Translations under genes and position numbers: made by a program | Shown: piece after piece, positions 1-19,037 of the stretch | Position numbering within the stretch: the first letter of the stretch is position 1 | Layout: every line of letters starts with the position of its first letter | Source of the DNA: Actinomycetospora lemnae | GTDB taxonomy: Bacteria > Actinomycetota > Actinomycetes > Mycobacteriales > Pseudonocardiaceae | Direction: 5' to 3' | Assembly (NCBI RefSeq): GCF_028737315.1 | Contig: NZ_JAQZAO010000024.1 | Span: forward strand, 1-33,289 | Length of the DNA: 33,289 nt | The notes under the pieces: generated by a model | Seen by the model: the letters and a program-made list of their open reading frames with translations, nothing else | What the model was told of the DNA's origin: nothing | The model's database searches: none

Positions 1-9478
<9,478 letters not shown>

Positions 9479-9482
<4 letters not shown>

Positions 9483-12400
9483 GGGACGCTCCACTCCGCG
9501 TCCCAGCCGTCGGTGAGGTCGTCCAGCTCGTCCTCGTCGAGGGTGACCATCGGGGTGTGCGGCGCGCCGTGGCCGTTGCTCGGGGTCTCCTCCGCCGGCG
9601 CGGCGACCGCGGCGAGCGCCGCCGGGGTGCGCCGGGTGAAGACGTCGCGCGCGGCGATCGCCCAGCCGTGCGCCCGGGCCCGGCCGACCACCCGGATCGA
9701 GGCGATGCTGTCGCCGCCGAGGGCGAAGAAGTCGCTGTCGGCGCTGACGGCGGCGACCTCGGGCACGTCGAGGACCTCGGCGAACACCGCGCACAGGGCG
9801 CGCTCACCGTCGGTCTCCGGCGCGCGACCCCCGCCGGCCGGGGCGCCCTCGACGTCGGGCTCGGGCAGCGCGCGGGTGTCGATCTTGCCGTTCGGGGTGG
9901 TCGGGAACGCGTCGAGGACGGTAACCGCGACCGGCACCATGTGCTCCGGCAGCCGGGCGGCGACGGCCGCGCGCACGGCCTCGGGGTCCGCGTCGCCGAC
10001 CACGTAGCCCAGCAGCCGGGCCGGCGCCTCCCCGGTGCCGGCGCGCACGACCGCGGCGGCCGCGCTCACCCCGTCGGCGGCCTCGAGCGCCGCGGTGACG
10101 TCGCCCAGCTCGATGCGGAAGCCGCGGACCTTGACCTGGTCGTCGACGCGGCCGAGGTACTGCAGCTCGCCCCGCTTCTCCGGATCGTGGCTGGCGTCGC
10201 GGCGCGCGAGGTCGCCGGTCCGGTACATCCGCTCCCCCGGCGCGCCGAACGGGTCGGCGACGAAGCGCTCGGCGGTGAGGTCCGGGCGCGCGTGGTAGCC
10301 GCGCGTGACCCCGACGCCGCCGAGGTAGAGCTCGCCGACCACGCCGTCGGGCACCGGCTGCAGGCCCGCACCCAGCACGTACGCCCGCTCCCCGGCGAGC
10401 GGGGTCCCGATCCCATGTGAGTAGTTGGCACGCCTATAGGCGCGGTAACTGCTCACGTGGGAGGCCGTGGACCAGATCGTTGTCTCGGTGGGGCCGTAGA
10501 CGTTGGTGACCTCGGCGGCGGCGGCCGCGAGGCGCGCGCCCAGGGCCGGGGGCAGCGCCTCCCCGCCGACGAGCACGCGCACGCCCGCCAGCGTCGCGGC
10601 CGGGTCGACGCCCTCGTCGGACAGCAGCGCCTGCCACAGCGTCGGCGTCGCCTGCACCACCGACGCGTCCGCGACGAGCCGGGCCAGCGCCGGCGGGTCG
10701 AGGAGCTCCTCGCGCCGGGCGAGCACCACCTCGGCGCCGCGCACCAGCGGCAGCCACACCTCCAGCGCGGCGATGTCGAACGACACCGTCGTCACCGCCA
10801 CCCACCGGTCGCCGGGGCCCAGCGGCAGGCGCTCGCCCATCGCGCCGAGGAACGCGTCGAGCGCGCCCGCGGGGACGACCACGCCCTTCGGCCGCCCCGT
10901 CGAGCCCGAGGTGTAGATCGTGTAGACGGTCTCGTCGCCGGTCGGGCCGGCCATCGTGTGGTCCCCGCGGGCGTCGGGCCCCACCACGGGCACCGACCCC
11001 GCGTCGAACCCCGCCTCGGCGACGACCGCGACCGGCGCCGCGTCGTCGAGCACCTGCTGCGTGCGCGCCGCGGGGTGCTCGGGGTCGAGCGGCAGGTACG
11101 CCGCCCCGGACCCCAGCACCGCGAGCAGCGCCACCACCAGCTGCGGGCCACGCGGAAGCGCCACCCCCACCAGCGCGCCCGGCCCGGCGCCGGCGTCGCG
11201 CAGGGCCCCGGCGAGCGCCCCGGCCCGGTCGACCAGCGCGCGGTAGGTCAGCGTCTCGTCCCCGCAGCGCACGGCCACGGCGTCCGGCGCGCCGTCGGCG
11301 ACGGCGGCGACGCGCTCCGGCAGCGAACGCCCGTCGGTCACCGCCCGCGGTCCGACGCCGGCGGCGACGAGGCGCTCGCGCTCGGCGGGGTCGACCAGCA
11401 GCAGGGTGTCGACGACCCGGTCGGGCTCGGCGACCAGCGCGGCGAGCAGACGCTGCCACCGGTCGAGCAGCGCCTGCACGGTCGCCTCGTCGTAGAGGTC
11501 GAGCGCGTGCTCGACGAACCCCTCGAGGCCGTCGGTGCCGCGGGTCTCGGTGAGGTCGACGGTGAGGTCGAACTTGGCGGTGCCGGTCTCGCGCAGCTCG
11601 AGCGACGCGTCCAGCCCGGGCATCGACGGGCCCTCCGCGCGCACCTCGCGGTAGGACAGCATCACCTGGAACAGCGGGTGGCGGGCGAGCGCGCGGCCCG
11701 GGTCGAGCGCCTGCACCACGCGCTCGAACGGGACGTCGGCGTGCGCCACGGCGTCGAGGTCGGCGTCGCGCACACGGGCGAGCAGCTCGCGGCCGGTGGG
11801 GTGGCCGCCGGTGTCGACGCGCAGCACCACGTTGTTGACGAACAGTCCGACCAGCGGGTCGAGCGCGGGGTCGGTGCGGCCGGTGACGGGGCTGCCGACG
11901 GCGATGTCGGTGCCCGCACCCAGGCCCGTGAGCAGGGCCGCGAACGCCGCGTGGAGCACCATGAACGTCGTCGTGCCCGTGTCGCGGGCGAGCGCGCGCA
12001 CGCCCCGGTGCAGCTCGCCGTCGACGGTGAACCGCAGGACGCCGCCCGCGCCCGAGGGCTCGGCGGGCCGCGGCCGGTCGGTGGGCAGCGCGATCTCTTC
12101 GGGCAGCCCGGCGAGGTGCTCGCGCCACCACGCCAGCTGGGCCCCGGCCCGCGAGCCCGCGTCGGCGGGGTCGCCGAGGCGCGCGGCGTCCCAGACCGTG
12201 TGGTCGGCGTACTGCACCGGGAGCGGCGCGCGGTCCGGCGCGTGCCCCGCGCGGCGGGCGGCGTAGGCGACGGCGAGGTCGTCGGCGAGGGTGGCGAGCG
12301 ACCACTCGTCGGCGGCGAGGTGGTGCACGACGAGCACGAGGACGTGGTCCTCGCCGTCACCGATGAGCGTGGCGGTGACCGGGATCGTGGTGCCGACGTC

Positions 12401-15400
12401 GATCACGGTGCGGGCGGCCTCGTCGATCGCGGCCTCGAGGTCGTCGGGCCGCTCGACGCGCGTCCAGGGCACCTCCGAGTCCGCCACGACGTGCTGGCGC
12501 GCGACGCCGTCCTCGTCCTCGCGCGGCACGGTGCGCAGGGCCTCGTGCCGGTCGACGAGGTCGCCGACCGCGGCGCGCAGCGCGTCCGCGTCCAGCGCGC
12601 CGCGCAGGCGCAGCACGGCGGGGATGTTGTAGGTCGGCGACGGCCCGTGCAGGCGGTGCAGGAACCACAGCCGCTGCTGGGCGGGCGAGAGCGGGGGCTC
12701 GGTGTCGCGGTCGGTGCGCGGGACGAGGGGCGCGGCAGCGTCGGGGTCGTCGCCGGCACCGCCCGGGTCGAGGCGCGCCGCGAGACCGGCGGGTGTGGGG
12801 GCGTCGAAGACGTCGCGGACGGTCAGGGTGCCGCCCAGCCGGTCGCCGGCGCGGGCGACGACGCGCGTCGCGAGCAGCGAGTGACCGCCGAGGGCGAAGA
12901 AGTCGTCGTCGGGGTCGACCGACGCGACCCCGAGCACCTCGGCGACGATCGCGCACAGGGCCGCCTCGACCGGCCCGGCGGGCTCGCGGCGCGGCGTCGT
13001 CGCGTCGAGTGCCGGCGCGGGCAGGCGGGCCTTGTCGACCTTGCCGTTGGCGGTCAGCGGGAACGCGTCGACCACCGCGACCGCCGCCGGCAGCATGTGC
13101 TCGGGCAGCGTCCCGGCGAGGCGCTCGCGGACCTCCGCGGTGCTCGGCGCCCGGCCGCCGTCGGCGATCACGTGCGCGACGAGCCGGTCCTCGCGCAGCG
13201 ACACCACCGAGCGCGCGATGCCGTCGAGGGCGTCGAGCGCGGCCTCGATCTCGCCGGGCTCGACGCGGTGCCCGCGCACCTTGACCTGGTCGTCGCCGCG
13301 CCCCACGTAGTGCAGGACACCGTCGGTGTCGCGGCGCACGAGGTCGCCGGTGCGGTACATCCGCGCGCCGGGATCGCCGGTGGGGTCGGCGACGAAGCGG
13401 GACGCGGTCAGCGACGGGCGCCCGAGGTAGCCGCGCGCCAGGCCCGCGCCCGCGATGTGGAGCTCGCCGACGACGTCGTCGGGCACGTCCTGCAGCGCGC
13501 GGTCGAGCACCCGCGTGCGCGTCCCGGTGATGGCGCGGCCGATGGGCGGCGCCCCTCGTGAGCGATCTTTCGAGCTATGGCTGGGAAGTGCGCTCACATG
13601 GGTGGACGTCGACCACACCGTCGTCTCGGTCGGGCCGTAGAGGTTGGTGACGTCGGCGCCGGCGGCGTCGAGGTCGGCGGCGAGCGAGGCCGGCAGGGCC
13701 TCGCCACCCACGAGCGCCGTGCGCCCGGCGAGCACCTCGGGGGCGACGTCGGCCAGCGCGCGCCACAGCGTCGGCGTGGCCTGCACGACCGCGCCGGGGT
13801 GCTCGCGCAGCAGGTCGGCGAGCGCCGCGGGGTCCTGCACCGTGCGCCGCGGCGCGACGACGACGCACGCCCCCGCGAGCACCGGCACGAGCAGCTCGAG
13901 CGCGGCGATGTCGAAGCCGATCGTCGTCACCGCGACGAGCTCCCCGCCGGGCTCCAGGCCGGTGCGCCCGTGCATGTCGAGCAGGAAGGTGCGCAGCGCG
14001 GCCCGCGGCACCACGACGCCCTTGGGGCGCCCGGTGGACCCGGAGGTGTGGATGACGTGCGCGACGTGCGCGTCGTCGACCGGCGGGAGGTCGCCGGGCT
14101 CCCCCGGCTCCCCCGCTGCCGCCGTGACGTCGAGCGTCGCCACGCCCGGGAGCGCGTCCGCGGTCTCCGGCGTCACCAGCGCGAGGGTCGGCGCGGCGTC
14201 CTCGACGACCAGCGCCAACCGCGCCGCGGGCGCGTCGGTGTCGAGCGGCAGCCAGCCCGCCCCGGCGTGGACGCAGGCGAGCACGGCGACGACGAGGTCG
14301 GGCGTACGTGGCAGGGCGATCGCGACGAGCGCCTCCGGTCCCGCGCCCGCGTCGCGCAGCCGCGCCGCGAGCGCCCGCGCGCGCCGGTCGAGCTCGGCGT
14401 GGGTCAGCGACGGGCCCCCGGGGCCGGTCACCGCGACGCGGTCGGGGTGGGCGGTGGCGGCCGCGGCGAGCACGGCGGTGAGGTCGCCGGCGGGCAGCGA
14501 GGAGGCCGGGGCGCCGGTGCCGGCGGCGAGCGCGGCGTCGCGCTCGTCGTCGTCGAGCAGCGGCACCGCGCCGATCGGGCGGTCGGCGGGCGTCGTGGCC
14601 AGCGTCGCCAGCAGCGCGGCGAGGCGCCGGTGGTGCCCCTCGAGCGTGTCGGCGTCGTACGTCGCCGGGTTCGCGTCGAGGTCGAGGACCAGGCTGCCGT
14701 CGGGCTGGCGCTGCACGTTGACCGCGAGGTCGTGCACCGGCCCGCCCGACACCGGCCGCGCGGTGCCGGTGGTCTCGGCGCCGAAGCGCAGCCTGTCGGC
14801 GAACGGCTTGACGTTGACCCAGGGCCCGACGAGCGCGGCCTCGCCCCGGCTGCCCCCCGCCGAGTCCAGACGCAGGTCGCGGCGCAGGTCCTCGAAGCGG
14901 TGGTGCTGGTGGTCGCGGACCGCGGCGAGCTCGGCCGCGACCGCGCCGACCAGCTCGCCCACCGTCGTCGCCGGCGTCGGCGCGAGGCGCAGCGGCACGA
15001 TGTTGACCAGCATCCCGGGCGTGCGCGCGGCGGCCTTCGACGCGTCCTTGCCCCCCAGGCGGCCCATCATCGGCACGCCGAGCACGACGTCGGGCGCGCC
15101 GGCGAGCCGGTGCAGGTAGAGCGCGACCGCGGCGAGGACCAGCTCGGGCCAGTGCCCGCCGCCGGCGCGCGCGGCGGCCTCCATGTCCTCGACGGCCGCG
15201 GCGGGCAGGGTGCTGCCGCGACGCAGGAACGTCGACGACGACCGCCGGCTGCCGCGCCCCAGGCTCGCGGGCTCGGGCGGTCCGGGGAAGCGCCCGGCCC
15301 AGAACGCGCGGTCGTCCTCGCGGCGGCGCGCGCGGGCCTCGGCGTCGGCCTCGACGAGCTCGGCGAGCGTCCCGGCCCGCCGCGCCGGCGCCTCGTCGAC

Positions 15401-15895
15401 GGCGAGCCGCGCGGCGTAGAGGGCGGCGACGCGGCGGGCGATCAGCGAGAACCCGTACGCGTCCATGACGACGTGGTGGTAGCTGTGGAACCACACGTGG
15501 TGGTCGTCGGCGAGCCGCAGCACGGCCTGCGCGAACAGCGGCCCGCGGTCGAGGTCCACCGGCTGCGCCAGCGCGTCGGCCATCCAGTCGCGGGCGGCCG
15601 CCTCCGGGTCGGCCTCACCGCGCAGGTCCACCCGCGTCACCGACCACGCGGCGCGCTCGTCGGGCGCCAGCGGGGTCTGGCGGGGCTCGCCGTCCACGGT
15701 CGTGAACCGCACGTGCAGGGCGTCGGCCTCGTCGACCGCGTCGCCGATGGCCGCGACGAGCACGTCGGGCGCGAGCGGCCCGCGCAGGTCGATCCGCTCG
15801 CCGGTGGTGTAGATCGGGTTGGACGGGTCCAGGTGCTGGGCGAACCAGATGCCTGCCTGTGCGCCGGTCAGCGGAAGATCGCGCGCCTCGACCAC
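9479..15895 (-). CDS. Siderophore NRPS, initiating subunit (C-A-T-C-A-T, both modules glycine-like)
   Basis: First peptide synthetase of the pathway, 2138 aa. C1 starts [14 protein letters not shown] as in DhbF/EntF-type subunits that accept DHB from an aryl carrier protein; its histidine motif is HHVVMDAYG (140-148), with Ala for the usual Gly. A1: [11 protein letters not shown] 616-626 and FDIAALE 661-667; code DILQLGLVW. T1: LGGHSL, Ser1006. C2: HHLAADEWS at 1191. A2: [11 protein letters not shown] 1661-1671; code DILQLGVIW. T2: LGGDSI, Ser2063. Both codes match the known glycine signature, so DHB-Gly-Gly is inferred. The acidic tail (from about 2116) may dock to the next subunit. I chose the GTG at 15895 because GAGGAGG lies 5 nt upstream and homology begins right after; the frame is open further up, to 16411, but across the promoter. 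Both A domains carry palindromic-element insertions. DhbF of Bacillus (Gly, Thr, TE) is the nearest architecture I know. Confidence 0.94.
10417..10456. repeat. Palindromic element copy 2 (degenerate) in A domain
   Basis: 40 nt, same ends (GTGAG...CTCAC) and same centre (CCTATAGG) as the perfect copy at 2711-2750, with four broken or wobble pairs between the arms. It sits at the equivalent codon position in A2 of the upstream NRPS and encodes [14 protein letters not shown]. The flanks (CCCAT / GTGGG) are also identical to copy 1. Confidence 0.93.
13558..13597. repeat. Palindromic element copy 3 (divergent core) in A domain
   Basis: Exactly 40 nt again, with 7-bp perfect ends GTGAGCG...CGCTCAC and an imperfect inner stem (CTTTCGAGC against GGCTGGGAAG around TAT). 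It occupies the matching site of A1 in the upstream NRPS and encodes [14 protein letters not shown]. The core sequence differs from copies 1 and 2, but the length, ends, central CTAT and insertion site agree. Confidence 0.85.
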
Positions 15896-15935
15896 GCCCA
15901 CCTCCTCGCCCACGTCGGCCCCCGGACCGGGCGAG

Positions 15936-15954
15936 TTTGGCAAGCCTAACCTGC
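15936..15954 (-). promoter_or_regulatory. IdeR/DmdR1-like iron box, NRPS side
   Basis: TTTGGCAAGCCTAACCTGC matches 13 of 19 positions of the actinobacterial iron-box consensus TTAGGTTAGGCTAACCTAA as I recall it. It lies 41 nt upstream of the first NRPS gene in the 211-nt divergent region. Iron-dependent repression of the NRPS pair is inferred. Confidence 0.65.
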
Positions 15955-16053
15955 AAGCCGCAACCGCGGCCGGGCGCGACGCGGACCACGTTGCGCTCGA
16001 CGGTGCGTGTCCGATCGACCACTCGCCGGTGGGGTTGCTGCCGCCCGCTGCGG

Positions 16054-16072
16054 TATGGATAGCCTCACCTAT
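16054..16072 (+). promoter_or_regulatory. IdeR/DmdR1-like iron box, exporter side
   Basis: TATGGATAGCCTCACCTAT matches 14 of 19 positions of TTAGGTTAGGCTCACCTAA. It lies 34 nt before the MFS exporter start. Together with 15936-15954 it gives the divergent region one candidate box per direction. Confidence 0.68.
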
Positions 16073-16106
16073 TGCCCTGGCACATGGCCTCGGAAGGGAG
16101 GTGCGG

Positions 16107-17459
16107 GTGCGGGCCTCGCGGCTGATGATCGACCTGTCCCCGTTGCGGTCGAGCCCGGCGTTCCGGCTGGTGTTCTCGGCGCGGGTCGTCTCGTTGCTCG
16201 GCATCGCCCTCACCACGGTGGGCGTGCCCTGGCAGGTCTTCGAGATGACCCGCTCGTCGCTGCAGGTCAGCGTCGCGAGCGCCGTCGTCGGCACCACGAC
16301 CCTCGCCGGCACGCTCGCCGGCGGCGTCATCGCCGACCGCGTCGACCGGCGCACCGTCATCCTGCTCTCGCGCGGCGGGGCGACCCTCGTCTTCGCCGTC
16401 CTCGCGCTCAACGCGGCCGTCGCGACGCCCCAGCTCTGGCTGATCTACCTCTGCGTGGGCCTCAACGGCGCGACGGCGGTCAGCCAGTCGGCGCTGATGG
16501 CCGTGACGCCCGCGATCGTCGAGCGCGAGCAGCTCGCCGCGGCCGGGGCGCTCGTCGCCCTGTCGACGCAGGTCGGCGCGGTGGTCGGGCCGTCGCTGGC
16601 CGGCCTGCTCATCGCCGGGCCGGGGCTCGCGGTGAACTACGCGCTCTGCGCGCTGGGGTCGCTGATCACCACCACCCTGCTGTGGTTCCTGCCCTCGCTG
16701 CCCCCGCAGGGCGCGCCGACCGCGCGCCCGCTGCGCTCCATCGCCGAGGGCGCGTCGTTCGTCGCCCGGAACCGGGTCGTGCGCGGTGTGCTGCTCATCG
16801 ACGTCGCCGCGATGGTGTTCGCGCTGCCCTACGTGCTGTTCCCACAGCTCGTCATCGAGGTCTTCGGCGCCGGACCCGAGGCCGCCGGCCTGCTCTACAC
16901 CGCGCCCGCCGTCGGCGCGATGATCGCGGCCCTGACCAGCGGCTGGACCACCCACGTGCACCGCTCCGGGCGCGTCCTCGTGGTCGCGGTCCTGCTCTAC
17001 GGCGCGGCCATCGCGGGCGTCGGGCTCGCGGGCTCGCTGCCCCTGGCGCTCGGGTTCCTCGTCGTCGCCGGGGCCTGCGACATGATCTCCGAGGTCCTCC
17101 GCCGCGCCCTGCTCGCGCACTGCACGCCCGACCACCTGCAGGGCCGCGTCTCCAGCGTCTGGCTCGCCCAGGCCACCGTCGGGCCGTCCGCGGGCGGCGT
17201 CGAGGCGGGCGTCGCGTCCCGCCTGCTCGGCCCCGGCCCGGCGGTCGCCGCGGGCGGCGCGGTGTGCGTCGTCGCCACCGCGGCCCTCGCCGCGTCGCTG
17301 CCCCCGCTGCGCCGCGTGAGCCTGCGCGACGACGAGTGGGCCGCCCACCCCACCGGGGTGCCCGAGCACTCGCCACTGGAGCCCGAGGTGGAGATCGAGC
17401 CGTCCGGCGACGTCGAGTCCGACGCCGAGATCGAGGAGACCGAGGGCGAGCGCCGCTAG
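16107..17459 (+). CDS. EntS-like MFS siderophore exporter
   Basis: Inner-membrane major facilitator expected to export the finished siderophore, 450 aa. The N-terminus (MIDLSPLRSSPAFRLVFSAR) and the hydrophobic run of about 12 segments resemble EntS. The loop after the second segment reads GGVIADRVDRRTVIL, the MFS motif A form. The last 30 or so residues are an acidic tail (EPEVEIEP..., EETEGERR), probably cytoplasmic. I chose the second of two close GTG codons because GGGAGG ends 5 nt before it; the GTG at 16101 overlaps that ribosome-binding site. It is transcribed divergently from the NRPS genes behind its own iron box and converges on the SIP gene. Family confidence is high; the exact substrate is inferred from context. 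Confidence 0.9.
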   Translation: MRASRLMIDLSPLRSSPAFRLVFSARVVSLLGIALTTVGVPWQVFEMTRSSLQVSVASAVVGTTTLAGTLAGGVIADRVDRRTVILLSRGGATLVFAVLALNAAVATPQLWLIYLCVGLNGATAVSQSALMAVTPAIVEREQLAAAGALVALSTQVGAVVGPSLAGLLIAGPGLAVNYALCALGSLITTTLLWFLPSLPPQGAPTARPLRSIAEGASFVARNRVVRGVLLIDVAAMVFALPYVLFPQLVIEVFGAGPEAAGLLYTAPAVGAMIAALTSGWTTHVHRSGRVLVVAVLLYGAAIAGVGLAGSLPLALGFLVVAGACDMISEVLRRALLAHCTPDHLQGRVSSVWLAQATVGPSAGGVEAGVASRLLGPGPAVAAGGAVCVVATAALAASLPPLRRVSLRDDEWAAHPTGVPEHSPLEPEVEIEPSGDVESDAEIEETEGERR

Positions 17460-17481
17460 GGACCTCGCCGGCAGCACCCCG

Positions 17482-17544
17482 CGCCGAGGGGCACGTCCCG
17501 CAGGCCACGGAGCCCGTCGATCATGCCGAACGTGCCTCTCGGCG
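17482..17544. terminator. Hairpin between convergent genes; copy A of a 61-nt repeat family
   Basis: Arms of 15 bp (CGCCGAGGGGCACGT and ACGTGCCTCTCGGCG, one G-T pair) enclose a 33-nt loop containing GTCGATCATG. It lies 23 nt past the exporter stop and 26 nt past the SIP stop, so a bidirectional terminator is likely. There is no U-tract. The arms and 21 of 33 loop positions match the hairpin at 30154-30214. Confidence 0.72.
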
Positions 17545-17569
17545 AGGCGCAGGAGAGGGACCGGCGGGC

Positions 17570-18427
17570 TCAGTCCTGGGCCGGGGCGTGATGGTCGTGG
17601 TTGACGACGCCGCGGCGCCAGTAGCCGTCGACGTCGTGGTCGCGCTGGTCGAGGTCGTCGCGCGCCTTCAGCATGCGGCGCACCGGACGCAACGCCCCGG
17701 CCTCGCCCGCGACCCACACGAAGCCACGGCCGTCGGGGAACGTGACCGCCGCGAGGGCGTCGTGCAGCAGCATCGCCTCGCCGGCCGGCACGCCGTCGCG
17801 GTGCAGCCAGTGCACGGTGACGTCGGCGTCGGAGGTGAGCTCCTGCTCCTCGGCCGCGTCGGCGACCTCGCAGAACACCTCGGCGCGCACGCCGGCGGGC
17901 AGCTCGGCGAGCCAGCGCCCGATCGCCGGCAGCGCCGTCTCGTCGCCCGCGAGCACGTACCAGTCGAGGTCGTCGGCGACGATCTCCGAGCCGCGCGGGC
18001 CGAGCACGCCGACCTTGCAGCCCGCGCACGCCGCCGCGGCCCACGCCCCGGCCAGACCGCCGGCGTGCACCACCATGTCGACGTCGAGCTCGCCGGCCTC
18101 GCGGTCGAGGCGGCGCACGGTGTAGTCGCGGTAGTTGCGCGGGGTGCCCGCCGGCGGCGGCACCAGCCCGCGCTCGCCGACCGTCGGCATCACCGGCAGC
18201 TCCTCGCCCGGCGCGGGGAAGAAGAGCTTGACGTGGTCGGTGGCCGCGCCGGACGGCATGCCGGTGAAGTCGGCGGCGAGCGTCACCCGCGCCATCCGCG
18301 GCGTCAGACGCCGGACGCGCACGACCTCGGCGAGGCGGGGCGTCAGCTCGTGCAGGACCCGGCGGACCGGGTTGGGCGCTCCGTCGATCCACGACTGCCC
18401 GGTCGGGCGGGTCTCGACGCTCGTCAT
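17570..18427 (-). CDS. Siderophore-interacting protein (ferric-siderophore reductase, ViuB/SIP family)
   Basis: Cytoplasmic flavoprotein reductase expected to release iron from the imported siderophore using NAD(P)H, 285 aa, the usual length. FAD-binding part: RNYRDYTVRR, the family's RxYT motif, then DMVVHAGGLAGAWA. NAD(P)H part: YVLAGDETALPAI and EVFCEVAD. The C-terminal GYWRRG is typical of the family. The ATG is preceded by GAGGAG with 4-nt spacing, the same leader as the N-monooxygenase gene. It is the last gene of the ArCP-MbtH-SIP operon and converges on the exporter. Confidence 0.93.
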   Translation of the reverse strand: MTSVETRPTGQSWIDGAPNPVRRVLHELTPRLAEVVRVRRLTPRMARVTLAADFTGMPSGAATDHVKLFFPAPGEELPVMPTVGERGLVPPPAGTPRNYRDYTVRRLDREAGELDVDMVVHAGGLAGAWAAAACAGCKVGVLGPRGSEIVADDLDWYVLAGDETALPAIGRWLAELPAGVRAEVFCEVADAAEEQELTSDADVTVHWLHRDGVPAGEAMLLHDALAAVTFPDGRGFVWVAGEAGALRPVRRMLKARDDLDQRDHDVDGYWRRGVVNHDHHAPAQD

Positions 18428-18461
18428 CGCTCTCCTCCTCGGCGTCCGGCCGGCGAGTGGA

Positions 18462-18689
18462 TCAGGTGCTCCCGGCCGTGCGCTCGACGAGGCTGCGCGG
18501 CCGCAGGTCGGTCCAGTGCGTCTCGATGTACTCGACGCACGCCGCCCGGCTCTCGCCCTCGGGCGCCTCGCCCAGGACGACGGTCCAGCCGGCGGGCACG
18601 TCGGCGAAGACCGGCCACAGGCTGTGCTGGCCCTCGTCGTTGACCAGCACGAGGAACCGGCCGTCCTCGTCGTCGAAGGGGTTCGTCAC
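18462..18689 (-). CDS. MbtH-like protein
   Basis: Small chaperone-like partner that binds NRPS adenylation domains and supports their folding and activity, 75 aa. It shows the family pattern: [24 protein letters not shown], then FADVPAGW, and C-terminal [14 protein letters not shown] with the conserved tryptophans. The start is GTG with GGGAG 8 nt upstream. It lies 34 nt downstream of the ArCP gene, in the same transcript. Expected partners are the A domains of the two NRPS subunits, though which of them need it cannot be told from sequence. Confidence 0.96.
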   Translation of the reverse strand: MTNPFDDEDGRFLVLVNDEGQHSLWPVFADVPAGWTVVLGEAPEGESRAACVEYIETHWTDLRPRSLVERTAGST

Positions 18690-18723
18690 GCGCGGGCTCC
18701 CGTCAGGTGTCGGATCGGGGACG

Positions 18724-18972
18724 TCAGGAACGGCCGAGCAGCCCCGCCCAGGCCTCGAGGGTGGGCGTCTCGGCGAGGTCGATGAAGCTCACCTCGGTGC
18801 CGTCGGCGCGCCACTCCTCCACCAGGCTCATGAGGCGGATGGAGTCGAGCCCCCGGTCGAGCAGGTCGTCGCCGTCGCCGATCGCCTCGGGCGGCTCGTC
18901 CAGGGCGCGGGCGACGTCGGTGCGCATCCGCTCGAGGTCGACACCGGATCCGTCCGGGCTGGCCACGGGCAC
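18724..18972 (-). CDS. Free-standing aryl carrier protein (ArCP)
   Basis: An 82-aa carrier protein that should hold 2,3-DHB as a phosphopantetheine thioester at Ser44. The core [21 protein letters not shown] resembles the C-terminal ArCP domain of EntB/DhbB, and [13 protein letters not shown] fits the third and fourth helices. The isochorismatase of this locus (22008-22700) lacks that domain, so this gene supplies it in trans. GTG start at 18972 with GGAG 5 nt upstream; a second in-frame GTG at 18966 is an alternative. It is first in the operon with MbtH and SIP, 27 nt after an iron box. Confidence 0.9.
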   Translation of the reverse strand: MPVASPDGSGVDLERMRTDVARALDEPPEAIGDGDDLLDRGLDSIRLMSLVEEWRADGTEVSFIDLAETPTLEAWAGLLGRS

Positions 18973-18999
18973 GTCCTCTCCGTCGACGACTGCGAACCA

Positions 19000-19018
19000 G
19001 GAGCTGAGGCTAACCTAA
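19000..19018 (-). promoter_or_regulatory. IdeR/DmdR1-like iron box before ArCP-MbtH-SIP
   Basis: GGAGCTGAGGCTAACCTAA matches 15 of 19 positions of TTAGGTTAGGCTAACCTAA, with an intact right half. It lies in the 65-nt gap between the ABC ATPase stop and the ArCP start. This suggests a separate iron-regulated promoter inside what could otherwise be one long operon. Confidence 0.72.
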
Positions 19019-19037
19019 CCAGGGCGCGCGGGCAGTG

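Noticed and set aside
15896..16411. N-terminal extension of the first NRPS up to 16411
   Set aside because: The frame is open, but the extra 172 residues show no domain, cross both iron boxes and overlap the exporter gene on the other strand. A good ribosome-binding site lies before the GTG at 15895.
16065..18392. Minus-strand open frame of 775 codons across the exporter and SIP genes
   Set aside because: It is in the wrong frame for the SIP, rich in Arg/Gly/Ala, and antisense to the exporter, which has clear MFS character.
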